Shown piece by piece: positions 32,916-40,796 of a DNA stretch of 64,000 bases (its first letter is position 1; every line of letters begins with the position of its first letter). The notes under the pieces are model-generated. The model was not told where the DNA came from, ran no database searches, and saw only the letters and a list, made by a program, of their open reading frames with translations. A program made the translations under genes and the position numbers. The stretch is from JACQFK01 sp964604905 (lineage in GTDB: Bacteria; Planctomycetota; MHYJ01; JACPRB01): contig CAZSCC010000566.1 in assembly GCA_964604905.1 (NCBI GenBank), forward strand, positions 1-64,000, read 5' to 3'.

Positions 32916-33593
32916 TCAGAAGCCGGGCTTCTCGGAGCTGAGCGAGACGGAGGGCGCCTGGCCCGGCGAAGGCGACGTGGCCTGGACCCCCCACTGGAAT
33001 GGCCCTCGCACGGCGGCATTGCAGGCGGCTTTCGGAAAGTCGGCCTGCAGGAGCTTGATCAGCCGCCCGGCCAGCGCCTTCTTCCCGTCGTTGCCGTAGT
33101 CCCTGAGGCGTTCGGTCTCGACGAAGACCGACGCCTTCTTCGCCGTCGCGGGATCGGGTCCGTCGAGCTCGACGGAGACGCTCACCTTGCCCGAGAGCCC
33201 GGCCTGCTTTTCGAACTCGAGGACCGAAAGCCGGTACGCGCCCGCCTTCGACTCCGCGATCGGATGGGAGCCGCTCGCGAGGTTCGCGGAGAGCTTCCCG
33301 GTCGCCGACTTCGCCTGCTCCTTCACCCGCGACTGCTCGTTGAACCCCGCGGGCCAGAGGAAGGTGGCGATCCCGACGCCGGCGACCAGGACGCCCCAGG
33401 CGGGGAGCTTTCCGTCGCGGACCCGGGGGTCGCGGCGCGCGAGGAGGATCACGGTCACGCCCCAGGCGATGCAGCCCGCGCCCCCCGCCCGCACATCCTT
33501 GAGCCCGAGCATCATCGCGACCCCGCAGGCCACGAGCCCGACGACGGCGCCCACGATCTTGATCAGGCAACCGCCGCCACTCAGGAGGATCAT
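32916..33593 (-). CDS. Small membrane protein of unknown function
   Basis: A 225-residue protein with three hydrophobic segments (about 8-30, 36-52 and 64-80), followed by a soluble C-terminal domain of about 140 residues with mixed alpha/beta character (SVLEFEKQAGLSGKVSVSVELDGPD, NDGKKALAGRLIKLLQADF). No family is recognised. It begins 9 bases after the stop of the HEAT-repeat gene, preceded by a GGAG site, and is the last gene of the FHA-HEAT-membrane operon. It ends 19 bases from the convergent DUF1501 gene. Confidence 0.65.
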   Translation of the reverse strand: MILLSGGGCLIKIVGAVVGLVACGVAMMLGLKDVRAGGAGCIAWGVTVILLARRDPRVRDGKLPAWGVLVAGVGIATFLWPAGFNEQSRVKEQAKSATGKLSANLASGSHPIAESKAGAYRLSVLEFEKQAGLSGKVSVSVELDGPDPATAKKASVFVETERLRDYGNDGKKALAGRLIKLLQADFPKAACNAAVRGPFQWGVQATSPSPGQAPSVSLSSEKPGF

Positions 33594-33602
33594 CGCTCCA
33601 TT

Positions 33603-34595
33603 CTACCGCATCCGCTCGAGGGCCCGCGCAGCCTTCGAACGGACCGCCTCGCGGGGATCCCCCAGGGCCTTGCGGATCGAAGCGACGGCCTCTCCCGCTT
33701 CGAGCTGAACGAGGGCGTCCAGGGCCGCGAGGCGTTCGTCCTCCCGCTCGGACGACAGCAGGTCGATGAGCGCAGGAACGGCTTTGCGGACGCCGAGTTC
33801 GGCAAGCGATCGGGCCGCGCTTCCTCGAGCGCCGTCCTTGGTTCGAAGCTCCGCCAGGAGAGCTGGAGAGGCCTCGGGAACGCGCAACTTTCCCGCCGCG
33901 CGGATCGCCGCCGCGCGGAGGCCGCCCGGTTTTGATCCCAGGAACGGCGCGATCTTCTCCCATGACTCGCGGATGCCGAGATCGCTCAGGGTGAGGATCG
34001 CTTGTTCGGCCACCGATGGATCCCGGTCCTGCAGGGCCGCCACGATCGCGGGAAAGTCCGCCTTCGATCCCAACTCGCCGACCGCCCAGACGGCGCTCAC
34101 GCGGATTTCCCCGGACCGATCACCCAGAAGCTTCCGGGCCTCGGGAAGGATGAGGACGTGCTTCCATGCCACCGCATGTCCGAGGATGAGGCGCTTCTCG
34201 TCCACCGTCGCAGCGCCGCGGTCCGCCGCGCCCGCCAGGAGGGCAAGGTCCTCTCCATCCAGCGGCGGGTCGACGGTCGTCTGCACGATACGGAGGTACA
34301 ACTCGGCGAAGCTGCGGTCATCGCGCCGCTCGGCCCGGTCGAAGAGGTCGGGCAGCTCCCGGAGTAGTTTAGGCGTGACCATCCGGTCGAGGAGCCCGCG
34401 GGAACGGGCGGCCACTTCGCTGTCGGGGTCCCGTGCCCCCCGCCTGAGAACGGGAAGGGCGGCCTCCCCGAGGGACTTGAGGCCGGCCACGGCGGCGTCC
34501 CGCTCGGCGATATCGGCCGAACGGAGCATTTCCAGCAGCCGGCCAGGGTCATCCTGGATCGACGCCAGGACGAAGGCCGCCAGGACGGGAAACAT
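33603..34595 (-). CDS. Exported HEAT-repeat protein
   Basis: A 330-residue protein with a short hydrophobic N-terminus (MFPVLAAFVLASIQ) that may be a signal peptide or anchor, then HEAT/PBS-type helical repeats throughout: for example IRVSAVWAVGELGSKADFPAI, PSVAEQAILTLSDLGIRESWE, LRAAAIRAAGKLRVPEASPAL and EREDERLAALDALVQLEAGEAV. Such repeats bind proteins or other partners. The ATG at 34595 is chosen because an upstream extension of the frame overlaps the FHA gene. It is second in the operon with FHA (44 bases upstream) and a small membrane protein (9 bases downstream). Function unknown. Confidence 0.75.
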   Translation of the reverse strand: MFPVLAAFVLASIQDDPGRLLEMLRSADIAERDAAVAGLKSLGEAALPVLRRGARDPDSEVAARSRGLLDRMVTPKLLRELPDLFDRAERRDDRSFAELYLRIVQTTVDPPLDGEDLALLAGAADRGAATVDEKRLILGHAVAWKHVLILPEARKLLGDRSGEIRVSAVWAVGELGSKADFPAIVAALQDRDPSVAEQAILTLSDLGIRESWEKIAPFLGSKPGGLRAAAIRAAGKLRVPEASPALLAELRTKDGARGSAARSLAELGVRKAVPALIDLLSSEREDERLAALDALVQLEAGEAVASIRKALGDPREAVRSKAARALERMR

Positions 34596-34639
34596 CCCCT
34601 GTTGAACGGAGGAGGCGGGCCTGAGGTTCGGCTTCTCGG

Positions 34640-36352
34640 CTAACCCAGTTCCCGGACCTGCGCGTCCAGGAGCAGCACCTCGGCGATCTGCGCGCGCTCG
34701 GTCTCGAGCGGGACGCCGCGGTCGACGACGCTCCGGCCCAGTCGCAAGAGCGAGCGCTCGAGGCGGAGCTCGGCGTTCTTCAGTTCGTGCCTGGCGAGGA
34801 TCACGTCCTTCGCGGGGGTCGTCCCGCCGTCCCCGCCGCAGCGGCGCCTCGAGACCTCGAGTTCCTGGGAGACCTTCTCGACCGCGTCGGCCTCGGCGCA
34901 GGGGATCTTCGAGACGCGGGCTGCCGCGCCCACCCGGCGGAGGAGGTCGTCCCTCTTCCGGAAGAGGAGCGCCTTCTCGTGCGCCCGCCTGCCGGTCATG
35001 TCGCGAAATATCCGGAGGGTCGTCCCGCTCGCGAGCGCCGCTGCGCCCTTCACCGAGCCCCAGAGCTTCTTGGGGTGGGAGAGGGGCGTGGCCTCGCGCA
35101 GGTCGCGCCGCAGCCAGACGGAGAGGAGGACCGCGACGCCGGAGAGCATCGCCAGGTGAAGGCCGACCCCGCCGCTTGCCGCCGGGTCGAGCGCGAGGGC
35201 GATCAGGCGGGTCATGCCGATCCCCGCGACCAGGGCCGGCGCGGCGACGATCGCCATGAGGACACGGCCCTCCGGGGCTCGCGAGCGGTCCTTGAGGAGT
35301 GCGAGCACGGTCGTCCCGCCGAATAGGACGAGCGCGACGAGGCCGAGGCCCTTTATCCCCGGCGTGGTCGCGCCGTCCGCGTGGCGGGTCCATGGGAGGA
35401 AGGAGGCGAGCATCCCGATCCAGGCGGCGAGGACGAAGAGCTGACGCTGCGGATGGACGCCCGGCGCGAGCTTCGCGAAGACGCGGCGGAAAGCCTCGCT
35501 AGGTTTCACGCGAGCGCGAGGAGGAGGAGGCGGTTCGGGCGGCGGCTCCCCAAGCGCGATGCCCGGCCCGACCGCGTAGCGGAAGATCGCGTCGCCGATC
35601 CGGATGCGGTCGCCGGGCAGGAGCGCGCGGGGGACCGCGAGGCGCTCGCCGTTCACGTAGGTGCCGTTGCGGCTGTCGAGGTCGGCGAGGACGTGCTGCC
35701 GGGTCACGGCCGAGAACTCGAGGCGCGCGTGGTTGCGGGACGAGCCCATATCGGGCACGGGGACCTCGTGGGAGCTCATGCGCCCGATCATCGCGGCGGC
35801 GCCCACGGGAAAGGGCTCGTGCCGCCCCGCGGAGGTCTCCAGGATGAGCCACGCGCCCGGGTCCGCGGGGGCGGCGGCCGGGGCCGCGACGACGGGGACC
35901 TCCTTCGTCTCCACGTCGAGTTCCTCGTCGGAAATCGCGCCCTTCCGGAGCCTCTCCTGGGCGGCGAGGAGCGCGCTGAGCGCCTGGGTCGAGATCGCGC
36001 CCTTCTCGAGGAGGATCTCACCGAGCTTTGCGAGAGCTCCGGTCTGATGGACGAGGGCGGCGCCGATGTCTTCCTCCCGGGCGAAGCCGTTCCGGACGGC
36101 AAGGGAGCCCAGGCGGGTCTCCACCTCGGCGACTGCGCCCTCCCGCTGGACCTGGAGGATCCGGCGGATCTGGTTGGAGCTCAGCAGGCCGCGGCGGCGG
36201 CAGATTTCGCCGAGCGGGGCGGGGGCCTTCTCCTGCTCCTCGAGGACGGCGTCCAGGGCTTCCTTCGTCAGCCGACCGGTCTGCAGGGCGATCGTGCCGA
36301 ACAGGAGGGCGGGATTGACGGCGGCCACGATAGGTTCTCCCATCCTCTCCAC
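34640..36352 (-). CDS. FHA-domain membrane protein with MshEN-like N-terminal repeats
   Basis: A 570-residue protein. Residues about 16-65 and 80-130 are two copies of a helical module resembling the N-terminal domain of type II secretion ATPases (MshEN): LFGTIALQTGRLTKEALDAVL and LGSLAVRNGFAREEDIGAALV. A forkhead-associated domain follows (about 168-260) with the phosphopeptide-binding residues in MIGRMSSHEVPV, SSRNHARLEF and DSRNGTYVNGE. Four membrane segments lie at about 300-410, and the C-terminus is a charged helical tail. FHA domains bind phosphothreonine; MshEN domains in known proteins bind c-di-GMP. Whether the copies here keep that ability is unknown. First gene of a three-gene operon. 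The start may be GTG 36352 or ATG 36343. Confidence 0.75.
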   Translation of the reverse strand: MERMGEPIVAAVNPALLFGTIALQTGRLTKEALDAVLEEQEKAPAPLGEICRRRGLLSSNQIRRILQVQREGAVAEVETRLGSLAVRNGFAREEDIGAALVHQTGALAKLGEILLEKGAISTQALSALLAAQERLRKGAISDEELDVETKEVPVVAAPAAAPADPGAWLILETSAGRHEPFPVGAAAMIGRMSSHEVPVPDMGSSRNHARLEFSAVTRQHVLADLDSRNGTYVNGERLAVPRALLPGDRIRIGDAIFRYAVGPGIALGEPPPEPPPPPRARVKPSEAFRRVFAKLAPGVHPQRQLFVLAAWIGMLASFLPWTRHADGATTPGIKGLGLVALVLFGGTTVLALLKDRSRAPEGRVLMAIVAAPALVAGIGMTRLIALALDPAASGGVGLHLAMLSGVAVLLSVWLRRDLREATPLSHPKKLWGSVKGAAALASGTTLRIFRDMTGRRAHEKALLFRKRDDLLRRVGAAARVSKIPCAEADAVEKVSQELEVSRRRCGGDGGTTPAKDVILARHELKNAELRLERSLLRLGRSVVDRGVPLETERAQIAEVLLLDAQVRELG

Positions 36353-36385
36353 GTCGGACTGGGCTCGGCCGAGGAATCGTTCAAT

Positions 36386-36413
36386 ATTATATCCCCCGGG
36401 CGTCCGGGAGCAA
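36386..36413 (-). promoter_or_regulatory. Promoter of the FHA operon
   Basis: On the minus strand TTGCTC (36408-36413), 16-base spacer, and a perfect TATAAT (36386-36391), in a short AT-rich patch between fusA and the FHA gene. The spacer side also contains a CCCGG/CCGGG hairpin that may serve as the fusA terminator. Confidence 0.6.
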
Positions 36414-36434
36414 GGATCGGGAGAAGAAGGGCGG

Positions 36435-38462
36435 CTACGCCCGGCGTGTCTGGACGATCTTCTGCCGGGAGGCCACGATCTCCTCCGCCAGGCTGAACGG
36501 CACCGGCTCGTAGTGGTCGAAGGTCATCGTGAAGGTGGCCTTGCCGCTCGAGAGGGTGCGCACCTGGGTGGAGTAGCCGAACATCGAGCCCAACGGGACG
36601 TAGGCGCGGATCTCGTGGTTGACGCCCTTCTGCTCCATCGCCTCGATCCGGCCGCGGCGGGAGGCGAGATCGCCGTTCACGCCCCCCAGGTACTCCGCGG
36701 GGGTGACCACGCTGACGGACATGACGGGCTCGAGGAGCGCGGGTGCGGCCTTCCGGAAGAGCTCCTTGAAGGCCATCGACGCGCAGGTGAAGAACGCGCG
36801 CTCGCTCGAATCGACGTCGTGATAGTCGCCGTCGGTGAGCGTCACGCGGAGGTCGACAACCGGGAAGGCCGCGTAGGGGCCCTTCTGCATCGCGTCGATC
36901 ACGCCCTTCTCGACGGCGGGGACGTACTCCCTGGGGACATTGCCGCCCTTGACGTCGTTGACGAACTCGAAGCCGCTCCCGGAGGGGAGGGGCTCGCAGC
37001 TGAGGCAGACGCGGGCGAAGTCGCCCTTGCCGCCGGTCTGCTTCTGGAGCTTGTGGTCGACCTCGGAGGCCGCGGTCGCGGTCTCGCGGTAGGCCACCTG
37101 GGGGCGGCCGACCTTCGCCATGACGTTGTGCTCGCGCTTGAGACGGTCCACCAGGATCTCGAGGTGGAGCTCGCCCATGCCCGACATGATCGTCTCCTCG
37201 GTCTCCTGGTCGAAGCTGACGATGAACGTCGGGTCCTCCTCGGCCAGCTTGGCGAGGGCATACGAGAGCTTGTCCCGGTCGCCGCGCGACTCGGGGGTGA
37301 TGGAGACCGAGATGACGGGGGAGGGGAACTCGATGGCCTCGAGCTGCACGGGGTGCTCGGGGTCGCAAATCGTGTTGCCGGTCAGGGTCTTGTCGAAGCC
37401 GATGACGGCGCCGATCTCGCCGGCGTCCAGGTACTCGCGGGCGATCGGCTTGTTGGCGTGCATCTCGACGAGGCGGCCGACGCGCTCGCGATGGTTGCGG
37501 GTGCTGTTGAGCACGTAGGATCCCGCGTCGAGGCGGCCGCGGTAGACGCGGACGTAGGTCAGTTTGTTGTGGCGGTCGCTGAAGATCTTGAAGGCGAGCG
37601 CGGCGAGCGGTCCCTCCTCGATCTTGGGGGCCGGTAGGTAGTCGATGACGGCGTCGAGGAGCCGCTGGATGCCGATGTTGCGGGCGGCGGAGCCGCAGAG
37701 GACCGGATGGATCGAGCGGGCGAGCGTCGCCTTGCGGAGCGCCGCGCGGATCTCCAGCTCGCTGGGCTCCACCCCGGAGACGAACTTCTCGAGGAGGCTC
37801 TCGTCCTGCTCGGAGACCTTCTCGACGAGGTTCTTCCGCCACTTGTGGGCCTCGTCCTTCCACGCCTCGGGGATGGGCCGCTCCTCGACGTGGAGCTGCC
37901 CCTTGGTCTCGTGGAAGAGGACCTCGCAGTTCTTGACCAAGTCGATGAGGCCGTTGAACTGCTCCTGCTTGCCGACAGGGAGGACGATGGGGACGGCGTT
38001 CCCGCCGAGCTCCTTCTGGATCTTCTCGACGACGTCGAAGAAGTCGGCGCCCGTGCGGTCCATCTTGTTGATGAAGCAGATCGAAGGCACCTGGTATTTC
38101 TCGGCCTGGCGCCAGACGGTCATGGACTGGGGTTCGACACCGCCGACGCCGCAGAAGAGGGCCACGGCGCCGTCCAGGACGCGGAGCGAGCGTTCGACCT
38201 CGACGGTGAAGTCGACGTGGCCGGGGGTGTCGATCAGGTTGATGCGGTGGTCCCGCCACTCGACGGCGGTGGCGGCGGCGGTGATGGTGATGCCGCGCTC
38301 GCGCTCCTGGTCCATCCAGTCGAGGGCCGTGTTCCCGTCGTCCACCTCGCCGATCTTGTGGGTGCGGCCGGTGAAGAATAGGATGCGCTCGCTCGTGGTG
38401 GTCTTCCCCGAGTCGATGTGCGCGATGATGCCGATGTTGCGGATCTTGCTGGCGTCGATCAT
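36435..38462 (-). CDS. fusA: Elongation factor G
   Basis: Translocation GTPase of the ribosome. From ATG 38462 it has 675 residues. GTPase motifs are all present: P-loop AHIDSGKTTTSERIL, switch II DTPGHVDFTVEVERS, and NKMDRTGADF; domain II to V landmarks include LAFKIFSDRHNKLTYVRVYRG, MSGMGELHLEILVDRLKRE and the C-terminal PLGSMFGYSTQVRTLSSGKATFTM. A far upstream extension of the frame (to 39596) is antisense to other genes and is rejected. The P-loop has Ser where most bacterial EF-G have Ala (AHIDAGK); AHIDSGK is known from mitochondrial EFG1 and the spirochaete-planctomycete-delta EF-G group, which suits the likely host. It has its own promoter and is not in a str operon here. Confidence 0.95.
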   Translation of the reverse strand: MIDASKIRNIGIIAHIDSGKTTTSERILFFTGRTHKIGEVDDGNTALDWMDQERERGITITAAATAVEWRDHRINLIDTPGHVDFTVEVERSLRVLDGAVALFCGVGGVEPQSMTVWRQAEKYQVPSICFINKMDRTGADFFDVVEKIQKELGGNAVPIVLPVGKQEQFNGLIDLVKNCEVLFHETKGQLHVEERPIPEAWKDEAHKWRKNLVEKVSEQDESLLEKFVSGVEPSELEIRAALRKATLARSIHPVLCGSAARNIGIQRLLDAVIDYLPAPKIEEGPLAALAFKIFSDRHNKLTYVRVYRGRLDAGSYVLNSTRNHRERVGRLVEMHANKPIAREYLDAGEIGAVIGFDKTLTGNTICDPEHPVQLEAIEFPSPVISVSITPESRGDRDKLSYALAKLAEEDPTFIVSFDQETEETIMSGMGELHLEILVDRLKREHNVMAKVGRPQVAYRETATAASEVDHKLQKQTGGKGDFARVCLSCEPLPSGSGFEFVNDVKGGNVPREYVPAVEKGVIDAMQKGPYAAFPVVDLRVTLTDGDYHDVDSSERAFFTCASMAFKELFRKAAPALLEPVMSVSVVTPAEYLGGVNGDLASRRGRIEAMEQKGVNHEIRAYVPLGSMFGYSTQVRTLSSGKATFTMTFDHYEPVPFSLAEEIVASRQKIVQTRRA

Positions 38463-38493
38463 AGGTCCCTGATTAGAAAACCGAAGGCGGGGC

Positions 38494-38522
38494 ATATTAG
38501 CGGGAAGGGGGCCGGAATGCAA
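38494..38522 (-). promoter_or_regulatory. Promoter of fusA
   Basis: On the minus strand TTGCAT (38517-38522), 17-base spacer, TAATAT (38494-38499); matches 3/6 and 4/6. The start codon at 38462 lies about 25 bases after the expected transcription start. Confidence 0.45.
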
Positions 38523-38580
38523 CGGGGAAACGGGGGCCGGGGGTGGAATGCGGGACCGCGGAGGCGGCTGCGGGGAGTGC

Positions 38581-38609
38581 TGGACTTGACCCGGACCGCC
38601 CCTCATAAT
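38581..38609 (+). promoter_or_regulatory. Promoter of the sugar-acid operon at 38.6 kb
   Basis: TGGACT (38581-38586), 17-base spacer, CATAAT (38604-38609); matches 4/6 and 5/6. The -10 box ends 12 bases before ATG 38622 and no ribosome binding site is seen, so the transcript should be leaderless or nearly so. Confidence 0.45.
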
Positions 38610-38621
38610 GCCGGGCGAATC

Positions 38622-39536
38622 ATGACCCGGATCGCGAAGAAATTGGGCCTCGTCCCCGAGGAGGCGGCCCTGGCGGCCTCCGCCAAGCGCTTCCCCGACG
38701 GCGCCCAGTACCGCTTCGAGATCCCCAGCATCGAGACCCCCGAGGCCCTCTCCGCCGTCCTGGAGGAGGCCGACAAGCACAAGATCCTCATCCACCGCGT
38801 CAGCCAGGGCTCGGGCATCATGCTCCTGACCGACGCGGAGATCGCGTCGATGTGCCGGATCGCCCGGGACGCGAAGATGGAGCTGTCGCTCTTCGTCGGC
38901 CCCCGCGCGGGGTACGACACGACCCCGCAGCCCCACGTGCCGGCGGGGAAGATCATCGGCGGGAACCTCCGGGGCGCGTCGCAGCTCCTCTACGCGGTCG
39001 AGGACGTGAAGCGCGGCTGCGACCTCGGGCTCCGCAGCGTCCTGGTCGCCGACCTCGGCCTGCTCCACGTCCTGAACGAGATGAAAAGGGCGGGCGAGCT
39101 CCCCGCGAGCCTCGTCCTGAAGATCTCCATCCTCTTCAGCGTCACCAACCCCATGACCGCGAAGGTCCTCGAGTCGCTCGGGGCCGGGACGATCAACGTC
39201 TCGCCCGACCTCTCGCTCGCCCACCTGGCCGGGCTCCGCGGCGCGATCGACGTCCCGCTCGACATCTACGTCGAGGTCCCCGATGGCTTCGGCGGCTACA
39301 TCCGCACCTACGAGGTCCCGGAGATGATCCGCGTCGCCTCCCCGGTCTACGTCAAGATGGGCCTCCGGAACGCGCCCGACATCTACCCCTATGGGGAGCA
39401 GCTGAGGAACGTCGCCCTCGCCATGAGCCGCGAGCGCCTCCACCGCGCGCGCCTCGTGATGGACATGATCCAGCGCCACGCTCCCGAGGCCGTGATGTCC
39501 CAGAGAGGCGCGAAAGGGCTGGGGATCCCCGAATGA
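38622..39536 (+). CDS. TIM-barrel protein of unknown function (U32-peptidase-like)
   Basis: A 304-residue protein starting at ATG 38622; an extension to 38418 has no coding character. The sequence alternates beta-strands and helices as in a TIM barrel (for example HKILIHRVSQGSGIMLLTD, ELSLFVGPRAGYDT, RSVLVADLGLLHVLNEM, INVSPDLSLAHLAGLRGAID). It resembles proteins annotated as U32-type peptidases found next to LarA-like genes, but I see no protease signature. It overlaps the following LarA-like gene by four bases (ATGA), so the two products are likely made together. A role in sugar-acid or hydroxyacid metabolism is inferred from the operon. Confidence 0.7.
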   Translation: MTRIAKKLGLVPEEAALAASAKRFPDGAQYRFEIPSIETPEALSAVLEEADKHKILIHRVSQGSGIMLLTDAEIASMCRIARDAKMELSLFVGPRAGYDTTPQPHVPAGKIIGGNLRGASQLLYAVEDVKRGCDLGLRSVLVADLGLLHVLNEMKRAGELPASLVLKISILFSVTNPMTAKVLESLGAGTINVSPDLSLAHLAGLRGAIDVPLDIYVEVPDGFGGYIRTYEVPEMIRVASPVYVKMGLRNAPDIYPYGEQLRNVALAMSRERLHRARLVMDMIQRHAPEAVMSQRGAKGLGIPE

Positions 39537-40789
39537 TCCGGATGATGGCGGTCCGGCAGGACTTCCCGAAGGCGCCGCCGCTCGACATCGCGGCAACGCT
39601 CCGGCGCGACTTCAAGCCCTCCGTGAAGCGCGGCGCCTCGATCGCCGTCGCGGCCGGCAGCCGGGGCATCTCGAACTACGCCGCCGTCGTCTCGACCGTG
39701 ATCGCGATCCTGAAGGACGCCGGCGCGAACCCCTTCATCGTCCCCGCCATGGGGAGCCACGGCGGCGCCACGCCCGAGGGACAGCGCGGGCTTCTCGCCG
39801 AATACGGCATCACCGAGGAGAAGATGGGCGTCCCTCTCCGCGACTCGATGGCCGCCGAGCGGCTCGGGACCACGGAGGAGGGCATCGCGGTCCACTTCAG
39901 CGCGGAGGCGCTCAAGGCGGACGGCATCGTCCTCGTCAACCGCGTGAAGCCCCACACCGACTTCATCGGGAAGGTCGGGAGCGGCCTCCTCAAGATGGCC
40001 GCGATCGGCCTGGGCAAGCAGGCGGGCGCGGCGGCCTGCCACGCGGCGGGGCAGAAGTTCGGCCTCGAGCGGGTGATCCAGGGCGTCGCCGCCGTGTCGC
40101 TCCGGAAGGCCCCGATCCTCTGGGGCGTGGCGATCCTCGAGGACCCCTACCACGAGACCGCCCGCCTCGCGGTCGTCCCGGCCGCCGAGATCGAGGCGCG
40201 CGAGGTGGAGCTCCAGGCCGAGGCGCGGACGCTCATGCCGCGGCTGCCGTTCGACGACATGGACCTCCTCATCATCGACCGGATCGGGAAGAACATCAGC
40301 GGCCCCGGCATGGACCCGAACGTGGTCGGCCGGCCCGTGCAGGGCTACACGGCCACGCTCTCCGACCGCTCGTGGAACCCGGTCGTCCGCCGCATCCTCG
40401 TCACGGACCTCACCCCAGAGTCCCACGGCAACGCGATCGGGATCGGGATGGCCGACTTTACGACGGCGAAGCTCGTCGCGAAGATCGACAAGAAGTCGAT
40501 GTACATGAACGCGCTGACGTCGCTCAGCGTGGCGACGGTGAAGATCCCGATCACGTTCGACACCGACCGCGACGCCGTGGCGGGGGCGCTCGGGACGCTG
40601 GCGCTCGAGGACCCTTCGAAAGCCAGAGTGATCCGTATCCAGGACACGCTCTCGCTCGGCGTCATCGAGGTCTCGGATGCGTTCGCGGAGGCGGTGAAGG
40701 GGAAGAGGGAGCTCGCGGCCCTCGGGCCGCCCGCGGAGATCGCATTCGACCCGGCGGGGAACCTGCTTCCGATCGGATCCCAGCGATAG
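39533..40789 (+). CDS. LarA-like (lactate racemase homologue, DUF2088) protein
   Basis: A 418-residue protein of the LarA-like family. The N-terminal half reads SIAVAAGSRGISNYAAVVSTV and VPAMGSHGGATPEGQRGLLAEYGI, the DUF2088 signature; the middle has VNRVKPHTDFIGKVGSG and KMAAIGLGKQAGA, and the C-terminus ILVTDLTPESHGNAIGIGMADF. True LarA uses a nickel-pincer cofactor to racemise lactate, while homologues act on other 2-hydroxyacids. The maturation proteins LarB/C/E are not in this window. Given the neighbours, a sugar acid or hydroxy-dicarboxylate is a more likely substrate than lactate. Start ATG 39533 overlaps the upstream stop (ATGA); the next gene follows after 7 bases. Confidence 0.8.
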   Translation: MIRMMAVRQDFPKAPPLDIAATLRRDFKPSVKRGASIAVAAGSRGISNYAAVVSTVIAILKDAGANPFIVPAMGSHGGATPEGQRGLLAEYGITEEKMGVPLRDSMAAERLGTTEEGIAVHFSAEALKADGIVLVNRVKPHTDFIGKVGSGLLKMAAIGLGKQAGAAACHAAGQKFGLERVIQGVAAVSLRKAPILWGVAILEDPYHETARLAVVPAAEIEAREVELQAEARTLMPRLPFDDMDLLIIDRIGKNISGPGMDPNVVGRPVQGYTATLSDRSWNPVVRRILVTDLTPESHGNAIGIGMADFTTAKLVAKIDKKSMYMNALTSLSVATVKIPITFDTDRDAVAGALGTLALEDPSKARVIRIQDTLSLGVIEVSDAFAEAVKGKRELAALGPPAEIAFDPAGNLLPIGSQR

Positions 40790-40796
40790 GTGAACG

